Positions 34,020 to 42,953 of a DNA stretch of 64,000 nt are shown here, one piece after another. The stretch lies in NCBI RefSeq assembly GCF_007109405.1, contig NZ_VJOY01000009.1:62001-126000 (forward strand). Direction: 5' to 3'. This DNA is from Pseudomonas mangiferae. GTDB lineage: Bacteria > Pseudomonadota > Gammaproteobacteria > Pseudomonadales > Pseudomonadaceae. The notes beneath the pieces are model-generated. The model worked only from the letters and a program-made list of their open reading frames with translations. It searched no databases and was not told where the DNA came from. The first letter of the stretch is position 1; each line of letters begins with the position of its first letter. Both the position numbers and the translations under genes were made by a program.

Positions 34020-34799
34020 TCACGCCTGGAAAGCCTGGACGGCCTCCTGGTAGCGCTCGCGGATGATCATGGTGTCGGTCATGTAGGTGAGGATCTGCGC
34101 GCCCCGGCCCCGCCACTCGCGGGCTTCCTGGGTCGACCAGACGCCGATCTCCAGTTGCTTGCCATGGGCGCGCGCACTGGCCTGCAGGCGCGCCTGGTAC
34201 TCGCGGATCACCGCCTGTTCCTCGGGCTTCTGGTAGATCCCCAGCTCCTGGGCGAGGTCCGCCGGGCCCATGGCCAGGGCGTCGATCCCGGGCACGCTGG
34301 CGATCTCGTCGAGGTTCTCGAAGGCCTCGATGGACTCCAGCATCACGGTCAGGTGGACCTGGCGGTTCAAGGCCGGCAGTTGTGCGCTGGGCTCGCCGGG
34401 CTCGCAGTAGTCGTCCTGGGGGCCGGGCTCGAAGGTGCCGCGGTTGCCCAAGGGGGCATAACGCGCCACCTGCACCAGTTGCCGGGCCATCTCGGCGTTG
34501 TGGATCTGCGGCACGTAGAGGTTCCACACCCCGGCGTCCAGCAGCCGGTTGACCCAGACCCGCCCGCCATCCGGGGGCCGCACCACCAGGGAAAAATCCA
34601 GGGCCCGGGCGAGCAGCGCCATGTCCGCCACGGTCTCCAGGGAGATCGGGGTGTGCTCCATGTCCACCTTGACGAAGTCCAGGCCGGACAGGCGCAGCAC
34701 GTTCAGCATCGTGGCGTGGCGGGCGCTCATCAGCCAGGTGCCGAGCAGGCAGCGGCCGTCGTTCAGGTCCCGGGTGAAGGGGTTGGGGCGCACAGGCAT
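34020..34799 (-). CDS. HpcH/HpaI-family aldolase
   Basis: 259 residues. CLLGTWLMSARHATMLNVLRLSGLDFVKVDMEHTPIS is the typical start of the barrel, and VHLTVMLESIEAFENLDEIASVPGIDALAMGPADLAQELG carries the conserved metal-binding Glu and Asp and the substrate loop. It performs retro-aldol cleavage of hydroxy-oxo acids to pyruvate or glyoxylate plus an aldehyde. First gene of the operon aldolase, dioxygenase, ATPase, binding protein, two permeases. The ATG at 34799 fits the family start; the ribosome binding site (GAGA) is weak. Confidence 0.88.
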   Translation of the reverse strand: MPVRPNPFTRDLNDGRCLLGTWLMSARHATMLNVLRLSGLDFVKVDMEHTPISLETVADMALLARALDFSLVVRPPDGGRVWVNRLLDAGVWNLYVPQIHNAEMARQLVQVARYAPLGNRGTFEPGPQDDYCEPGEPSAQLPALNRQVHLTVMLESIEAFENLDEIASVPGIDALAMGPADLAQELGIYQKPEEQAVIREYQARLQASARAHGKQLEIGVWSTQEAREWRGRGAQILTYMTDTMIIRERYQEAVQAFQA

Positions 34800-34866
34800 G
34801 GCGGGTTTCTCGTGTAGGTGATGTCGGTACAGCTGCGACCGCTTGCCGCAGCCGTTGGGAATATTG

Positions 34867-34891
34867 ATATCACCAACAAAATTACTGTCAA
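34867..34891 (-). promoter_or_regulatory. Candidate promoter of the aldolase/dioxygenase/Ehu-like operon
   Basis: Minus strand TTGACA (34891-34886) with ATCAAT/TATCAA about 16-17 bp downstream in AT-rich DNA. The -35 is a perfect consensus and overlaps the left arm of the palindrome at 34888-34909, as expected for a repressed promoter. Confidence 0.55.
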
Positions 34892-34909
34892 CTATATTTT
34901 TATAGTTGA
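34888..34909. promoter_or_regulatory. Perfect inverted repeat, candidate operator
   Basis: TCAACTATA-TTTT-TATAGTTGA: two perfect 9-bp arms around four T. It sits in the divergent region between the aldolase operon and the hydrolase gene and covers the -35 of the former. A dimeric repressor, most simply the TetR protein encoded at 35782-36402, is the likely ligand. A T run after the right arm is absent, so it is not a terminator. Confidence 0.65.
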
Positions 34910-34989
34910 TTTCATATTTTTCAGCGCGCATTGTGTCGGGACGATGGGCGATGATCCGCCTGTCCCGCGACGACCCAGGAGAGACCTCG

Positions 34990-35745
34990 ATGACCAGCCG
35001 CCCAGAGGCCACCGCTCGGGAGTGGTACCACGTAGATCGCCTCGCCGATGGCGTGACCCACATCCAGGAGCGCTTCATCGACCCGTTCTACCGCTGCAAC
35101 ATCTGGCATGTGCGCGGGCGTGACCGGGACCTGCTGTTCGATTCCGGGATGGGCGTGGTGAGCCTCACGCGGATGCTGCCCTGGCTGCGCCTGAAGCCGC
35201 TGATCGCGGTGGCCAGCCATGCCCACTTTGATCACATCGGCTGCCACCACGAGTTCGAGGAACGCGCCTGCCACCGGGCCGAGGCCGCCATCCTCGCCCG
35301 CCCCGACGGCCACGAGACCCTGGCCGACCGCTACGCGGTGATCGACATGTTCGAGCGCCTGCCCCCGGGCGGCTACCGCCAGGCGGACTACCACGTGCAC
35401 AGCGCCCCGGCGACCCGCCTGCTGGAAGCCGGCGACGTGATCGACCTGGGGGATCGCCACTTCGAGGTGCTGCACGTCCCCGGCCACTCCCCCGGCAGCA
35501 TCGCCCTGTGGGAGGCGCGCAGCGGTATCCTGCTTTCCGGCGACGCGGTCTACGACGGCCCGCTGGTAGACGACGCCCATCACTCGCACCTGCCCGATTA
35601 CCTGGACACCCTGCACCGCCTGCGGGAAATGCCGGCCAACGTGGTGCACGGCGGCCACTTCCCGAGTTTCGGCCGGGCGCGCATGCAGCAGATAATCGAC
35701 GAATACCTGGCGGGCAAGCGGGCGGGCGGCTGCCCCTCCGCCTGA
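34990..35745 (+). CDS. Metallo-beta-lactamase-fold hydrolase
   Basis: 251 residues. Zinc site motif SHAHFDHIG (HxHxDH), then VPGHSPGS, LSGDAVYDG and HGGHFPSFG give the remaining His and Asp ligands. Members hydrolyse thioesters, lactones or similar bonds; the substrate is unknown. The start MTSRPEATAREWYHV is chosen because AGGAG precedes it and the protein fold begins there. It is divergent from the aldolase operon and 36 bp upstream of the TetR gene, probably on one transcript. Confidence 0.88.
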   Translation: MTSRPEATAREWYHVDRLADGVTHIQERFIDPFYRCNIWHVRGRDRDLLFDSGMGVVSLTRMLPWLRLKPLIAVASHAHFDHIGCHHEFEERACHRAEAAILARPDGHETLADRYAVIDMFERLPPGGYRQADYHVHSAPATRLLEAGDVIDLGDRHFEVLHVPGHSPGSIALWEARSGILLSGDAVYDGPLVDDAHHSHLPDYLDTLHRLREMPANVVHGGHFPSFGRARMQQIIDEYLAGKRAGGCPSA

Positions 35746-35781
35746 GCACCGCGGTCCGCTTCGAACAAGGAAACGAGGGTT

Positions 35782-36402
35782 ATGAGCTTACGAGAACGAA
35801 AGCGCCGCGAACGGCAACGGACCATCCTGTTGGCCGCGGCCGATGCGTTCAAGGCCAAGGGCGTGGACGGCGCCCGGCTGGAGGAGATCGCCGAGAAGGC
35901 CGACGTCTCCCTCGGCACCATCTACAACTATTTCCCCACCAAGGATGCCCTGCTGCTGGCGCTGGTCACCCTGTACCGCACCGAGGCGCGGGAAGAGCGC
36001 CTGCCGCTCATGGAGAACCCGCCGGCGGACGTGTGCGAGACCTTCTGCCAGCTCTATTCCCACCTCATCGACGGTGCCCTGAAATACCTGGACCGGGCGA
36101 TCTGGCGCCACGGCCAGGTGGTCGGCCTGGTCAGTTCCTGGGAACCCGGCCGCCAGGAATCCTGGGACAACGAGCAGATCCTGATCAAGGACCAGGAGGC
36201 CCTGCTGCTGCACTTCCAGGCCCAGGGCCGGCTGCCGGCAGACCTGCAACCCGCCCTGTGGGCCACCACCCTGCACGCCGTCGGCCTGTTCTGGTGGCAG
36301 TACTTCCTGGCCAACGATACGTTCAGCGCCGACGAAGCCAAGCAACGGCTGCGGGAGCACTTCCAGGGCCTCTTCGCGCACCTGGTGATACAGCCCGCCT
36401 GA
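35782..36402 (+). CDS. TetR-family transcriptional regulator
   Basis: 206 residues. Helix-turn-helix RLEEIAEKADVSLGTIYNYFPTKDALLLAL. The ligand domain (KYLDRAIWRHGQVVGLVSSWEPGRQESWDNEQILI, FWWQYFLANDTF) aligns along its length with the TetR protein at 22895-23545, including the WRH and WQxFL positions, so the two look paralogous. It follows the hydrolase gene closely and is the best candidate for binding the palindrome at 34888-34909. Confidence 0.9.
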   Translation: MSLRERKRRERQRTILLAAADAFKAKGVDGARLEEIAEKADVSLGTIYNYFPTKDALLLALVTLYRTEAREERLPLMENPPADVCETFCQLYSHLIDGALKYLDRAIWRHGQVVGLVSSWEPGRQESWDNEQILIKDQEALLLHFQAQGRLPADLQPALWATTLHAVGLFWWQYFLANDTFSADEAKQRLREHFQGLFAHLVIQPA

Positions 36403-36544
36403 CGGTCCTCCCGGGGACCACCGCGCCCGGTTTGTCGTCCGATCGAGCCGGGCTACGGCCCCCGCCGCCCTCCCCCATGCCGATGCCGGCTCCGACCGGC
36501 CGGCCCGTGCTCGCTTGCCGGTGCGGCCCCCCCTTGTGCCGGGG

Positions 36545-37459
36545 TCACCCGTGTCCCGGCGACGGGTCCATCGCCTGCCCGCGTGCCTCCAGCAGCCAGT
36601 CGCGCACCGTCTCCACCGGCCCGGAGCGGCGATGGCGCGGCATCACCACGTAGAAATCCGCGTCACGGCGCAGGGTGCCGTCGATGGGCTGCACCAGGCG
36701 GCCGGCGGCCAGGTCCTGGCTGAGGAAGAAGCGGTTGGCCAGGGTGATGCCTTGCCCGGCGAGGGCCGCGTCGATGGCGTGGGAGGTCTGGTTGAAGCGG
36801 ATGCCCTTGGCGGTGGCGGAAGAGGCGCTGCCGAGGAAGGTCTCGATGAATTCCGGCCAGAGGTTGTGGGTGTCGTGGAGCAGCACGAAGCCGTCCAGGT
36901 CGTCCGCCCGCAGCGGCAGGTCCCGGCCCTGCAGCAGCACCGGGCTGCACACGGCGATGATGTCCTGCTCGAACAGCAGCTCCGCCGTCAGGCCGGGCCC
37001 GAACGGCGGGCGCCCGAAGCGCACGGCGATGTCGACGCGGTCGGCGTGGAAACTGGACAGGCGCTCGGTGGCGAGGATGTGCAGCTCCAGTTCCGGGTGC
37101 CGCGCCATGAAGTCCGGCAGGCGGGGGATCAGCCATTTCGAGGCGAAGGTGGGCGTCACGCTGATGGTCAGGGGCAGCGGCGCCGGGCGCAGCGCCCGGG
37201 TCGCCTCGGCGATGATCCCGAACGCCCGGCCGATATCCGCCTGGTAGGCGCGCCCGGCGCCGGTCAGGACCAGACGGCGGGGCAGCCTGTCGAACAGTTG
37301 CATGCCCAGCTCGGCCTCCAGCCCGCGCACCTGCTGGGCCACCGCGCCCTGGGTGACCCCCAGCTCCTCCGCGGCCAGGCGGAAGCTGGAATGACGGGCG
37401 GCCGCCTCGAAGGCCCGCAGACCATTGAGGGAGGGAAGACGTCGAGCGGATGGACTCAT
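36545..37459 (-). CDS. LysR-family transcriptional regulator (GcvA-like)
   Basis: 304 residues. The N-terminal helix-turn-helix LPSLNGLRAFEAAARHSSFRLAAEELGVTQGAVAQQVRGLE is typical, and the effector domain (PLPLTISVTPTFASKWLIPRLPDF, RFGRPPFGPGLTAELLFEQD) belongs to the GcvA/AmpR-like subgroup. It is divergent from an SDR-EamA gene pair 117 bp away and probably regulates it. No clear ribosome binding site precedes the ATG. Confidence 0.9.
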   Translation of the reverse strand: MSPSARRLPSLNGLRAFEAAARHSSFRLAAEELGVTQGAVAQQVRGLEAELGMQLFDRLPRRLVLTGAGRAYQADIGRAFGIIAEATRALRPAPLPLTISVTPTFASKWLIPRLPDFMARHPELELHILATERLSSFHADRVDIAVRFGRPPFGPGLTAELLFEQDIIAVCSPVLLQGRDLPLRADDLDGFVLLHDTHNLWPEFIETFLGSASSATAKGIRFNQTSHAIDAALAGQGITLANRFFLSQDLAAGRLVQPIDGTLRRDADFYVVMPRHRRSGPVETVRDWLLEARGQAMDPSPGHG

Positions 37460-37576
37460 GGGATAGTTTTTCTACTGCGAAAGAGGATGAAAACTCGTTC
37501 GTCGAGTCATGGGCGCGATGATATACCTGATCTACAAGCCCATCACAGCGGGGCCCAGCCCCCTCGGAGATCATCC

Positions 37577-38281
37577 ATGACAGTAGAAAAAGTCGCCATC
37601 CTCACCGCCGCCGGCAGCGGCATGGGCGCCGCCGCGGCCGAACGCCTGAGCGCCGACGGCTTCAAGGTGGCGATCCTTTCCTCCTCCGGCAAGGGCGAGG
37701 CCCTGGCCAAGCGCCTGGGCGGCCTCGGCGTGACCGGCTCGAACCAGTCCAACGAGGACCTGCAGCGCCTGGTCGACGCGACCCTGGACGCCTGGGGCCG
37801 CATCGACGTGCTGGTGAACAGCGCCGGGCACGGCCCACGGGCGCCGATCCTGTCCCTCACCGACGAGGACTGGCACAAGGGGCTGGACACCTACCTGATG
37901 AACGTGATCCGCACGGCCCGCCTGGTGACGCCGGTGATGCAGAAGCAGAAGGCCGGGGCGATCATCAACATCTCCACCGCCTGGGCCTTCGAGCCGGACG
38001 CGATGTTCCCCACCTCCGGGGTGTTCCGCGCGGGCCTCGCCGCCTATACCAAACTGTTCGCGGACGCCTACGCCGCCGATAACGTGCGCATGAACAACGT
38101 CCTGCCCGGCTGGATCGACAGCCTGCCCGGCACCGAAGAACGCGCCCGCCAGGTTCCCCTGCAGCGCTACGGCAAGGCCGAGGAGATCGCCGCCACCATC
38201 GCTTTCCTCGCCTCCGAGGGCGCCGGCTACATCACTGGCCAGAACCTCCGGGTCGACGGCGGTCTGGGCCGTTCGGTCTGA
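37577..38281 (+). CDS. SDR-family protein with altered active site
   Basis: 234 residues. It has the Rossmann glycine motif (AAGSGMGAAAAERL), NSAG, and a C-terminal ITGQNLRVDGGLGRSV as in short-chain dehydrogenases. In the active-site helix, FPTSGVFRAGLAAYTKLFA, Ser147 stands where the catalytic Tyr belongs and Arg151 where the Lys belongs; the preceding Ser133 is kept. Ordinary dehydrogenase activity is therefore doubtful. It is divergent from the LysR gene, with GGAGA 6 bp before the ATG, and 2 bp upstream of the EamA gene. Confidence 0.87.
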   Translation: MTVEKVAILTAAGSGMGAAAAERLSADGFKVAILSSSGKGEALAKRLGGLGVTGSNQSNEDLQRLVDATLDAWGRIDVLVNSAGHGPRAPILSLTDEDWHKGLDTYLMNVIRTARLVTPVMQKQKAGAIINISTAWAFEPDAMFPTSGVFRAGLAAYTKLFADAYAADNVRMNNVLPGWIDSLPGTEERARQVPLQRYGKAEEIAATIAFLASEGAGYITGQNLRVDGGLGRSV

Positions 38282-38283
38282 CC

Positions 38284-39273
38284 ATGGCGCGGCAGACCGC
38301 CTACGGCGTCTTCCTCCTGCTGGGGGTGATCTGGGGCAGCAACTTCATCTTCGTGAAGTGGGCCGCCGACTGGATCAGCCCCGCCCAGATCGTGCTGCTG
38401 CGGGTGGTCTTCGGCTTCCTCCCGGTGCTCGGTTACGCCCTCGCCACCCGTGCCCTCAGCGTCCGCCACCTGCGGCATGCCCACCATTTCCTGGTGATGT
38501 CGCTGCTGGCCACGGCCGTCTACTACGTGGCCTTCGCCCAGGGCACGTCGCTGCTGCCGTCCAGCGTCGCCGGCATGCTCAGCGGCGCGATCCCGCTGTT
38601 CACCTTCGTCTGCGCCTGGCTATTCCTGCACGACGAGCCGCTGAACGGCCGCTCGGCCTGCGGCGTGGGGCTGGGCTTCCTCGGGGTGCTGCTGATCGCC
38701 CGGCCGTGGTCCGGCGTCGGCGAAACGGTCAACCTGGTCGGCACCCTGTACATGATGGGCGGCTCACTGAGCGTGGGCTGTTCCTTCGTCTACGCCCGCC
38801 GCTTCCTCAGCCCGATGAAGCTGCCCGCGGCCGCCCTTACCACCTACCAGATCGGCCTCGCCATCCCCACCCTGCTGCTGGTCACCGACCTGCAGAACCT
38901 CGGCGCGGTGTTCGCCGACACCCGGGCCTGGGTCGGGCTGATCGTGGGGCTGGGCCTGCTGGGAACCGGGCTCGCCTACATCCTCTATTACCTGATCGTC
39001 GAGACCCTGGGTGCGGTGGTGGCGTCCAGCGCCACCTACCTGCCGCCGGTGGTGGCGCTGCTGATCGGCGTGCTGGTGGCCGGGGAGGCACTGCATCCAC
39101 TGGACCTGCTGGCCATGGGCCTGATCCTCGCCGGGGTCGCGGTCCTGCAGGGCCGGCGCCGCGCCGAACGCCTCGTCCGGCCCGCATCGCACGGACCGTC
39201 GCGGCCCCGCCTGAGCGGAGCAGGCGGCGGCTCGCGCGGCCGACCGGCCAGCGGCCCGTTAATAGGGTTGTAA
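38284..39273 (+). CDS. EamA-family (DMT superfamily) transporter
   Basis: 329 residues with about ten helices. GVIWGSNFIFVKWAADWISP at the start and YLIVETLGAVVASSATYLPPVVALLIGVLVAGE near the end are characteristic. The last 35 residues are a Gly/Arg/Pro-rich tail without helices. It begins two bases after the SDR stop, so the two are one transcript and probably controlled by the adjacent LysR. The substrate is unknown. Confidence 0.88.
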   Translation: MARQTAYGVFLLLGVIWGSNFIFVKWAADWISPAQIVLLRVVFGFLPVLGYALATRALSVRHLRHAHHFLVMSLLATAVYYVAFAQGTSLLPSSVAGMLSGAIPLFTFVCAWLFLHDEPLNGRSACGVGLGFLGVLLIARPWSGVGETVNLVGTLYMMGGSLSVGCSFVYARRFLSPMKLPAAALTTYQIGLAIPTLLLVTDLQNLGAVFADTRAWVGLIVGLGLLGTGLAYILYYLIVETLGAVVASSATYLPPVVALLIGVLVAGEALHPLDLLAMGLILAGVAVLQGRRRAERLVRPASHGPSRPRLSGAGGGSRGRPASGPLIGL

Positions 39274-39285
39274 TGGCTTTTCTGG

Positions 39286-39291
39286 CATAAT
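39286..39291 (+). promoter_or_regulatory. Possible -10 element before the phosphate transporter
   Basis: CATAAT preceded by TG at the extended -10 position (TCTGGCATAAT), 34 bp before the transporter start. No good -35 lies 17 bp upstream; the TTGTAA at 39268 is too close. Weak evidence. Confidence 0.35.
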
Positions 39292-39324
39292 CGCCGCCCC
39301 TTCACGAGTGGGGTCGCATCCCTC

Positions 39325-40800
39325 ATGTTCGAACTATTCGCCGGGCTCGATGCCTGGCTGGCGCTCAGCCTGATCCTGGCGCTGGCCTTCGTGCTTTTCT
39401 TCGAGTTCATCAACGGTTTCCACGACACCGCCAATGCCGTGGCCACGGTGATCTACACCAAGGCCATGCCCCCGCAACTGGCGGTGATGCTCTCCGGTAT
39501 CTTCAACTTCTTCGGGGTCCTGCTGGGCGGCGTCGGCGTCGCCTACGCCATCGTCCACCTGCTGCCGGTGGAGCTGCTGATCGAAGTCAACACCGCCCAC
39601 GGGCTGGCCATGGTGTTCTCGCTGCTGGCCGCCGCCATCACCTGGAACCTCGGCACCTGGTACCTGGGCATCCCCGCCTCCAGCTCCCACACCCTGATCG
39701 GCTCGATCCTCGGCGTCGGCATGGCCAACGCCTTGCTCACCGGCATCCCGGTGGGCGAAGGGATCAACTGGCAGAAAGCCATCGAGATCGCCACCTCCCT
39801 GGTGATCTCGCCGGTCGCCGGCTTCCTCTTCGCCGGTCTGCTGCTGCTGGGCCTGAAGGCCTGGCGCCCGCTGTCGAAGATGCACAACACCCCGGAAGAC
39901 CGCCGCGAGGTGAAGGGCAAGAAGCACCCCCCGTTCTGGAACCGCCTGGTGCTGGTGATCTCCGCCATGGCGGTGAGCTTCGTCCACGGCTCCAACGACG
40001 GCCAGAAGGGCATCGGCCTGATCATGCTGGTGCTGATCGGCATCGTGCCGGCGAAGTTCGTCCTCGACCTGGACAGCACCACCTACCAGATCGAGCGCAC
40101 CCGCGACGCCGCGGTGCACCTGAACGACTTCTACCAGCGCAACGCCCAGGTCCTCGGCGAATACCTGGCACTGGACCGCACCCGGGGCGGCACCGACCTG
40201 CCCGAGCAGTTCCACTGCGACCCGAAGCTCACCGTGCCCACCATGGACGCCCTGCACAAAGCCCTGGCCGGGGTCAGCGACTACCGCAACCTCAGTGATG
40301 GCACCCGGGCCCAGGTCCGCCGCTACCTGCTTTGCCTGGACGACACGGCGAAGAAGGTGAGCAAGCTGGACAGCCTGGAAGCCCGCGAGCGCGCCGACCT
40401 GGAGAAACTGCGCAAGGACCTCACCGCCACCACCGAGTACGCCCCGTTCTGGGTGATCATCGCCGTGGCCCTGGCCCTGGGCGCCGGCACCATGGTGGGC
40501 TGGAGGCGCGTGGTGAAGACCGTCGGCGAGAAGATCGGCCGCCAGGGCATGACCTACGCCCAGGGCATGTGCGCGCAGATCACCGCCGCCAGCGCCATCG
40601 GCATGGCCAACATCTTCAGCCTGCCGGTCTCCACCACCCACGTGCTGTCCTCCGGCGTGGCCGGCACCATGGTGGCGAACAAGAGCGGGCTGCAGGGCAG
40701 CACCGTGCGCGCCATCATGCTGGCCTGGGTGCTGACCCTGCCGGCGGCCATGGCCCTCGCCGCCGGGTTGTTCTGGCTGGCGGTGAAACTGTTCGTCTGA
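39325..40800 (+). CDS. pitA: PiT-family inorganic phosphate transporter
   Basis: 491 residues with about ten helices in two halves. Both PiT signature segments are present: FEFINGFHDTANAVATVIYTKAM near the N-terminus and MAVSFVHGSNDGQKGIGL with MCAQITAASAIGMANIFSLPVSTTHVLSSGVAGTM in the second half. A soluble loop lies between (about 250-355). It imports phosphate with protons and a metal ion. The pitA name is by family; a strong terminator follows. Confidence 0.92.
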   Translation: MFELFAGLDAWLALSLILALAFVLFFEFINGFHDTANAVATVIYTKAMPPQLAVMLSGIFNFFGVLLGGVGVAYAIVHLLPVELLIEVNTAHGLAMVFSLLAAAITWNLGTWYLGIPASSSHTLIGSILGVGMANALLTGIPVGEGINWQKAIEIATSLVISPVAGFLFAGLLLLGLKAWRPLSKMHNTPEDRREVKGKKHPPFWNRLVLVISAMAVSFVHGSNDGQKGIGLIMLVLIGIVPAKFVLDLDSTTYQIERTRDAAVHLNDFYQRNAQVLGEYLALDRTRGGTDLPEQFHCDPKLTVPTMDALHKALAGVSDYRNLSDGTRAQVRRYLLCLDDTAKKVSKLDSLEARERADLEKLRKDLTATTEYAPFWVIIAVALALGAGTMVGWRRVVKTVGEKIGRQGMTYAQGMCAQITAASAIGMANIFSLPVSTTHVLSSGVAGTMVANKSGLQGSTVRAIMLAWVLTLPAAMALAAGLFWLAVKLFV

Positions 40801-40814
40801 CCTCCGGACGAGAC

Positions 40815-40845
40815 ACGAAGGGCGCCCACGGGCGCCCTTTTCGTG
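40815..40845 (+). terminator. Rho-independent terminator of the phosphate transporter gene
   Basis: A long stem (AAGGGCGCC and complement, extendable by CACG/CGTG) with a 3-4 nt loop, followed by TTTT on the plus strand, 15 bp after the stop. Confidence 0.8.
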
Positions 40846-40894
40846 ATCGGCCATTTTCACGGCCCGCCGCCCCGCCGCTTGCCTTCCGGGCGGC

Positions 40895-40922
40895 TAAAGC
40901 TTTACTGAAACCGTGCCGACAT
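40895..40922 (+). promoter_or_regulatory. Candidate sigma-28 (FliA) promoter of the chemoreceptor gene
   Basis: TAAAGCTT followed after 12 bp by GCCGACAT, close to the flagellar sigma factor consensus TAAA-N15-GCCGATAA. Chemoreceptor genes are commonly transcribed from such promoters. It lies 90 bp before the start codon. Confidence 0.5.
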
Positions 40923-41011
40923 CTAAGAACGGGCGTCCGCCAACGAGCGGCGCTCCCCAGCAAAGCGTGTTCCCGAACGCAGTCGCCGACCTGACCGGAA
41001 GTACCCCGACG

Positions 41012-42886
41012 ATGAACAATCTCAAGTTCAGCCATAAGATCCTGCTGGCGGCCGCCCTGGTGGTGATCGCCGCATTCACCCTGTTCACCCTGTACAACGA
41101 CTACCTGCAACGCAACGCCATACGCGCGGACCTGGACAACTATCTCGAGGAGATGGGCGGGGTCACGGCGAGCAACATCCAGAACTGGCTGTCGGGGCGG
41201 ATCCTGCTGGTGGAAAGCACCGCGCAATCCATCGCCAGCGATCCCGATCCCGAGCACGTGAACCGCCTGCTGAAACAAAAGGCCCTCACCTCCACCTTCG
41301 GCTTCACCTACTTGGGCACCCAGGAAGGCGTCTTCACCATGTTCCCGGCCAGCGACATGCCGGCGGACTACGACCCGCGTACCCGCCCCTGGTACAAGGA
41401 CGCCATGAGCGCCGGCGGCTCGACCCTCACCGAGCCCTACGTCGACGCCGCCACCCACGGGCTGGTGATGACCATCGCCACCCCGGCCGACCGCCTCGGC
41501 GTAGTGGGCGGCGACCTGGGCCTGGAAACCCTGGTCAACATCATCAACTCGCTGGACTTCAACGGCATCGGTTACGCGTTCCTGGTCAGCGCCGACGGCA
41601 AGGTGCTGGTGCACCCGGACAAGAACCTGGTGATGAAGAACCTGTCGGACATCTTCCCGCAGCACACGCCGCGGATCAGCACCGACATCACCGAAGCCGA
41701 GCAGAACGGTGACACCCGCATCGTCACCTTCACCCCGGTCAAGGGCCTGCCCTCGGTGAACTGGTACGTGGGCCTGTCCATCGACAAGGACAAGGCCTAC
41801 TCGATGCTCAGCGAGTTCCGCACCTCGGCGGTGGTCGTCACGCTGATCGCCGTGGTGCTGATCATCCTCCTGCTGGGCATGCTGATCCGCGTGCTGCTGC
41901 GCCCGCTGAACCAGATGAGCCGCGCCATGGAAGACATCGCCCAGGGCGAAGGTGACCTGACCAAGCGCCTGGACGTCCAGGGCAAGGACGAGTTCGGCGA
42001 GCTGGCCAAGGCCTTCAACCACTTCGTCGGGCGTATCCACACTTCGATCCGCGAGGTGTCCTCCACCACCGCCCAGGTCAACGAAGTCGCCAAGCTGGTG
42101 CTCAACGCTTCCAACTCGTCCATGAGCAACTCCGACGAGCAGGCCCAGCGCACCAACAGCGTGGCCGCCGCCATCAACGAGCTGGGCGCTGCCGCCCAGG
42201 AGATCGCCCGCAATGCTGCGGATGCCTCGACCCAGGCCTCCGAGGCCCGGGTACAGTCCGAGGACGGCCGCCAGGTGGTGGAGCGGACCATTCGCGCCAT
42301 GAGCGAGCTGTCGGCGAAGATCAGCGGCTCCTGCGCCAACATCGAGGCCCTCAACAGCAAGACGGTGAACATCGGGCAGATCCTGGAAGTGATCAAGAGC
42401 ATCTCCCAGCAGACCAACCTGCTGGCGCTCAACGCCGCCATCGAAGCCGCCCGGGCGGGCGAAGCCGGCCGCGGCTTCGCCGTGGTGGCCGACGAGGTGC
42501 GCAACCTGGCCCACCGGACCCAGGAGTCGGCCCAGGAAATCCAGAAGATGATCGAGGAGCTGCAGGTGGGTGCCCGGGAAGCGGTCAATACCATGACCGA
42601 GAGCCAGCGCTACAGCGAGGAAAGCGTGGAGATCGCCAACCAGGCCGGCGAACGCCTGAGCAGCGTGACCCACCGCATCGGCGAGATCGACGGCATGAAC
42701 CAGTCCGTGGCCACCGCCACCGAGGAACAGACCTCGGTGATCGAGACCCTGAACATGGACGTCACCGAGATCAACACCCTCAACCAGGAAGGCGTGGAAA
42801 ACCTCCAGGCCACCCTGCGCGCCTGCGCCGACCTGGAACAGCAAGCCACCCGCCTGAAAGTCCTGGTAGACAGTTTCCGCATCTGA
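41012..42886 (+). CDS. Methyl-accepting chemotaxis protein with dCache sensor domain
   Basis: 624 residues. Helix 1 is about 9-29, the periplasmic double-Cache domain about 30-272, helix 2 about 273-297, then HAMP and the signalling domain, whose tip [42 protein letters not shown] is highly conserved. The distal Cache pocket has Tyr120, Arg125, Trp127, Tyr128, Tyr143 and Asp168, the arrangement described for amino acid-binding receptors such as PctA. It probably directs movement to amino acids. The ATG at 41012 places the first helix at the N-terminus. Confidence 0.92.
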   Translation: MNNLKFSHKILLAAALVVIAAFTLFTLYNDYLQRNAIRADLDNYLEEMGGVTASNIQNWLSGRILLVESTAQSIASDPDPEHVNRLLKQKALTSTFGFTYLGTQEGVFTMFPASDMPADYDPRTRPWYKDAMSAGGSTLTEPYVDAATHGLVMTIATPADRLGVVGGDLGLETLVNIINSLDFNGIGYAFLVSADGKVLVHPDKNLVMKNLSDIFPQHTPRISTDITEAEQNGDTRIVTFTPVKGLPSVNWYVGLSIDKDKAYSMLSEFRTSAVVVTLIAVVLIILLLGMLIRVLLRPLNQMSRAMEDIAQGEGDLTKRLDVQGKDEFGELAKAFNHFVGRIHTSIREVSSTTAQVNEVAKLVLNASNSSMSNSDEQAQRTNSVAAAINELGAAAQEIARNAADASTQASEARVQSEDGRQVVERTIRAMSELSAKISGSCANIEALNSKTVNIGQILEVIKSISQQTNLLALNAAIEAARAGEAGRGFAVVADEVRNLAHRTQESAQEIQKMIEELQVGAREAVNTMTESQRYSEESVEIANQAGERLSSVTHRIGEIDGMNQSVATATEEQTSVIETLNMDVTEINTLNQEGVENLQATLRACADLEQQATRLKVLVDSFRI

Positions 42887-42953
42887 CCCCCGCCGGGCCA
42901 GGGATGGCCCAACGCCCTGGACGCCCTCGCGCTACCCAGCGGATGGAAAGCGT

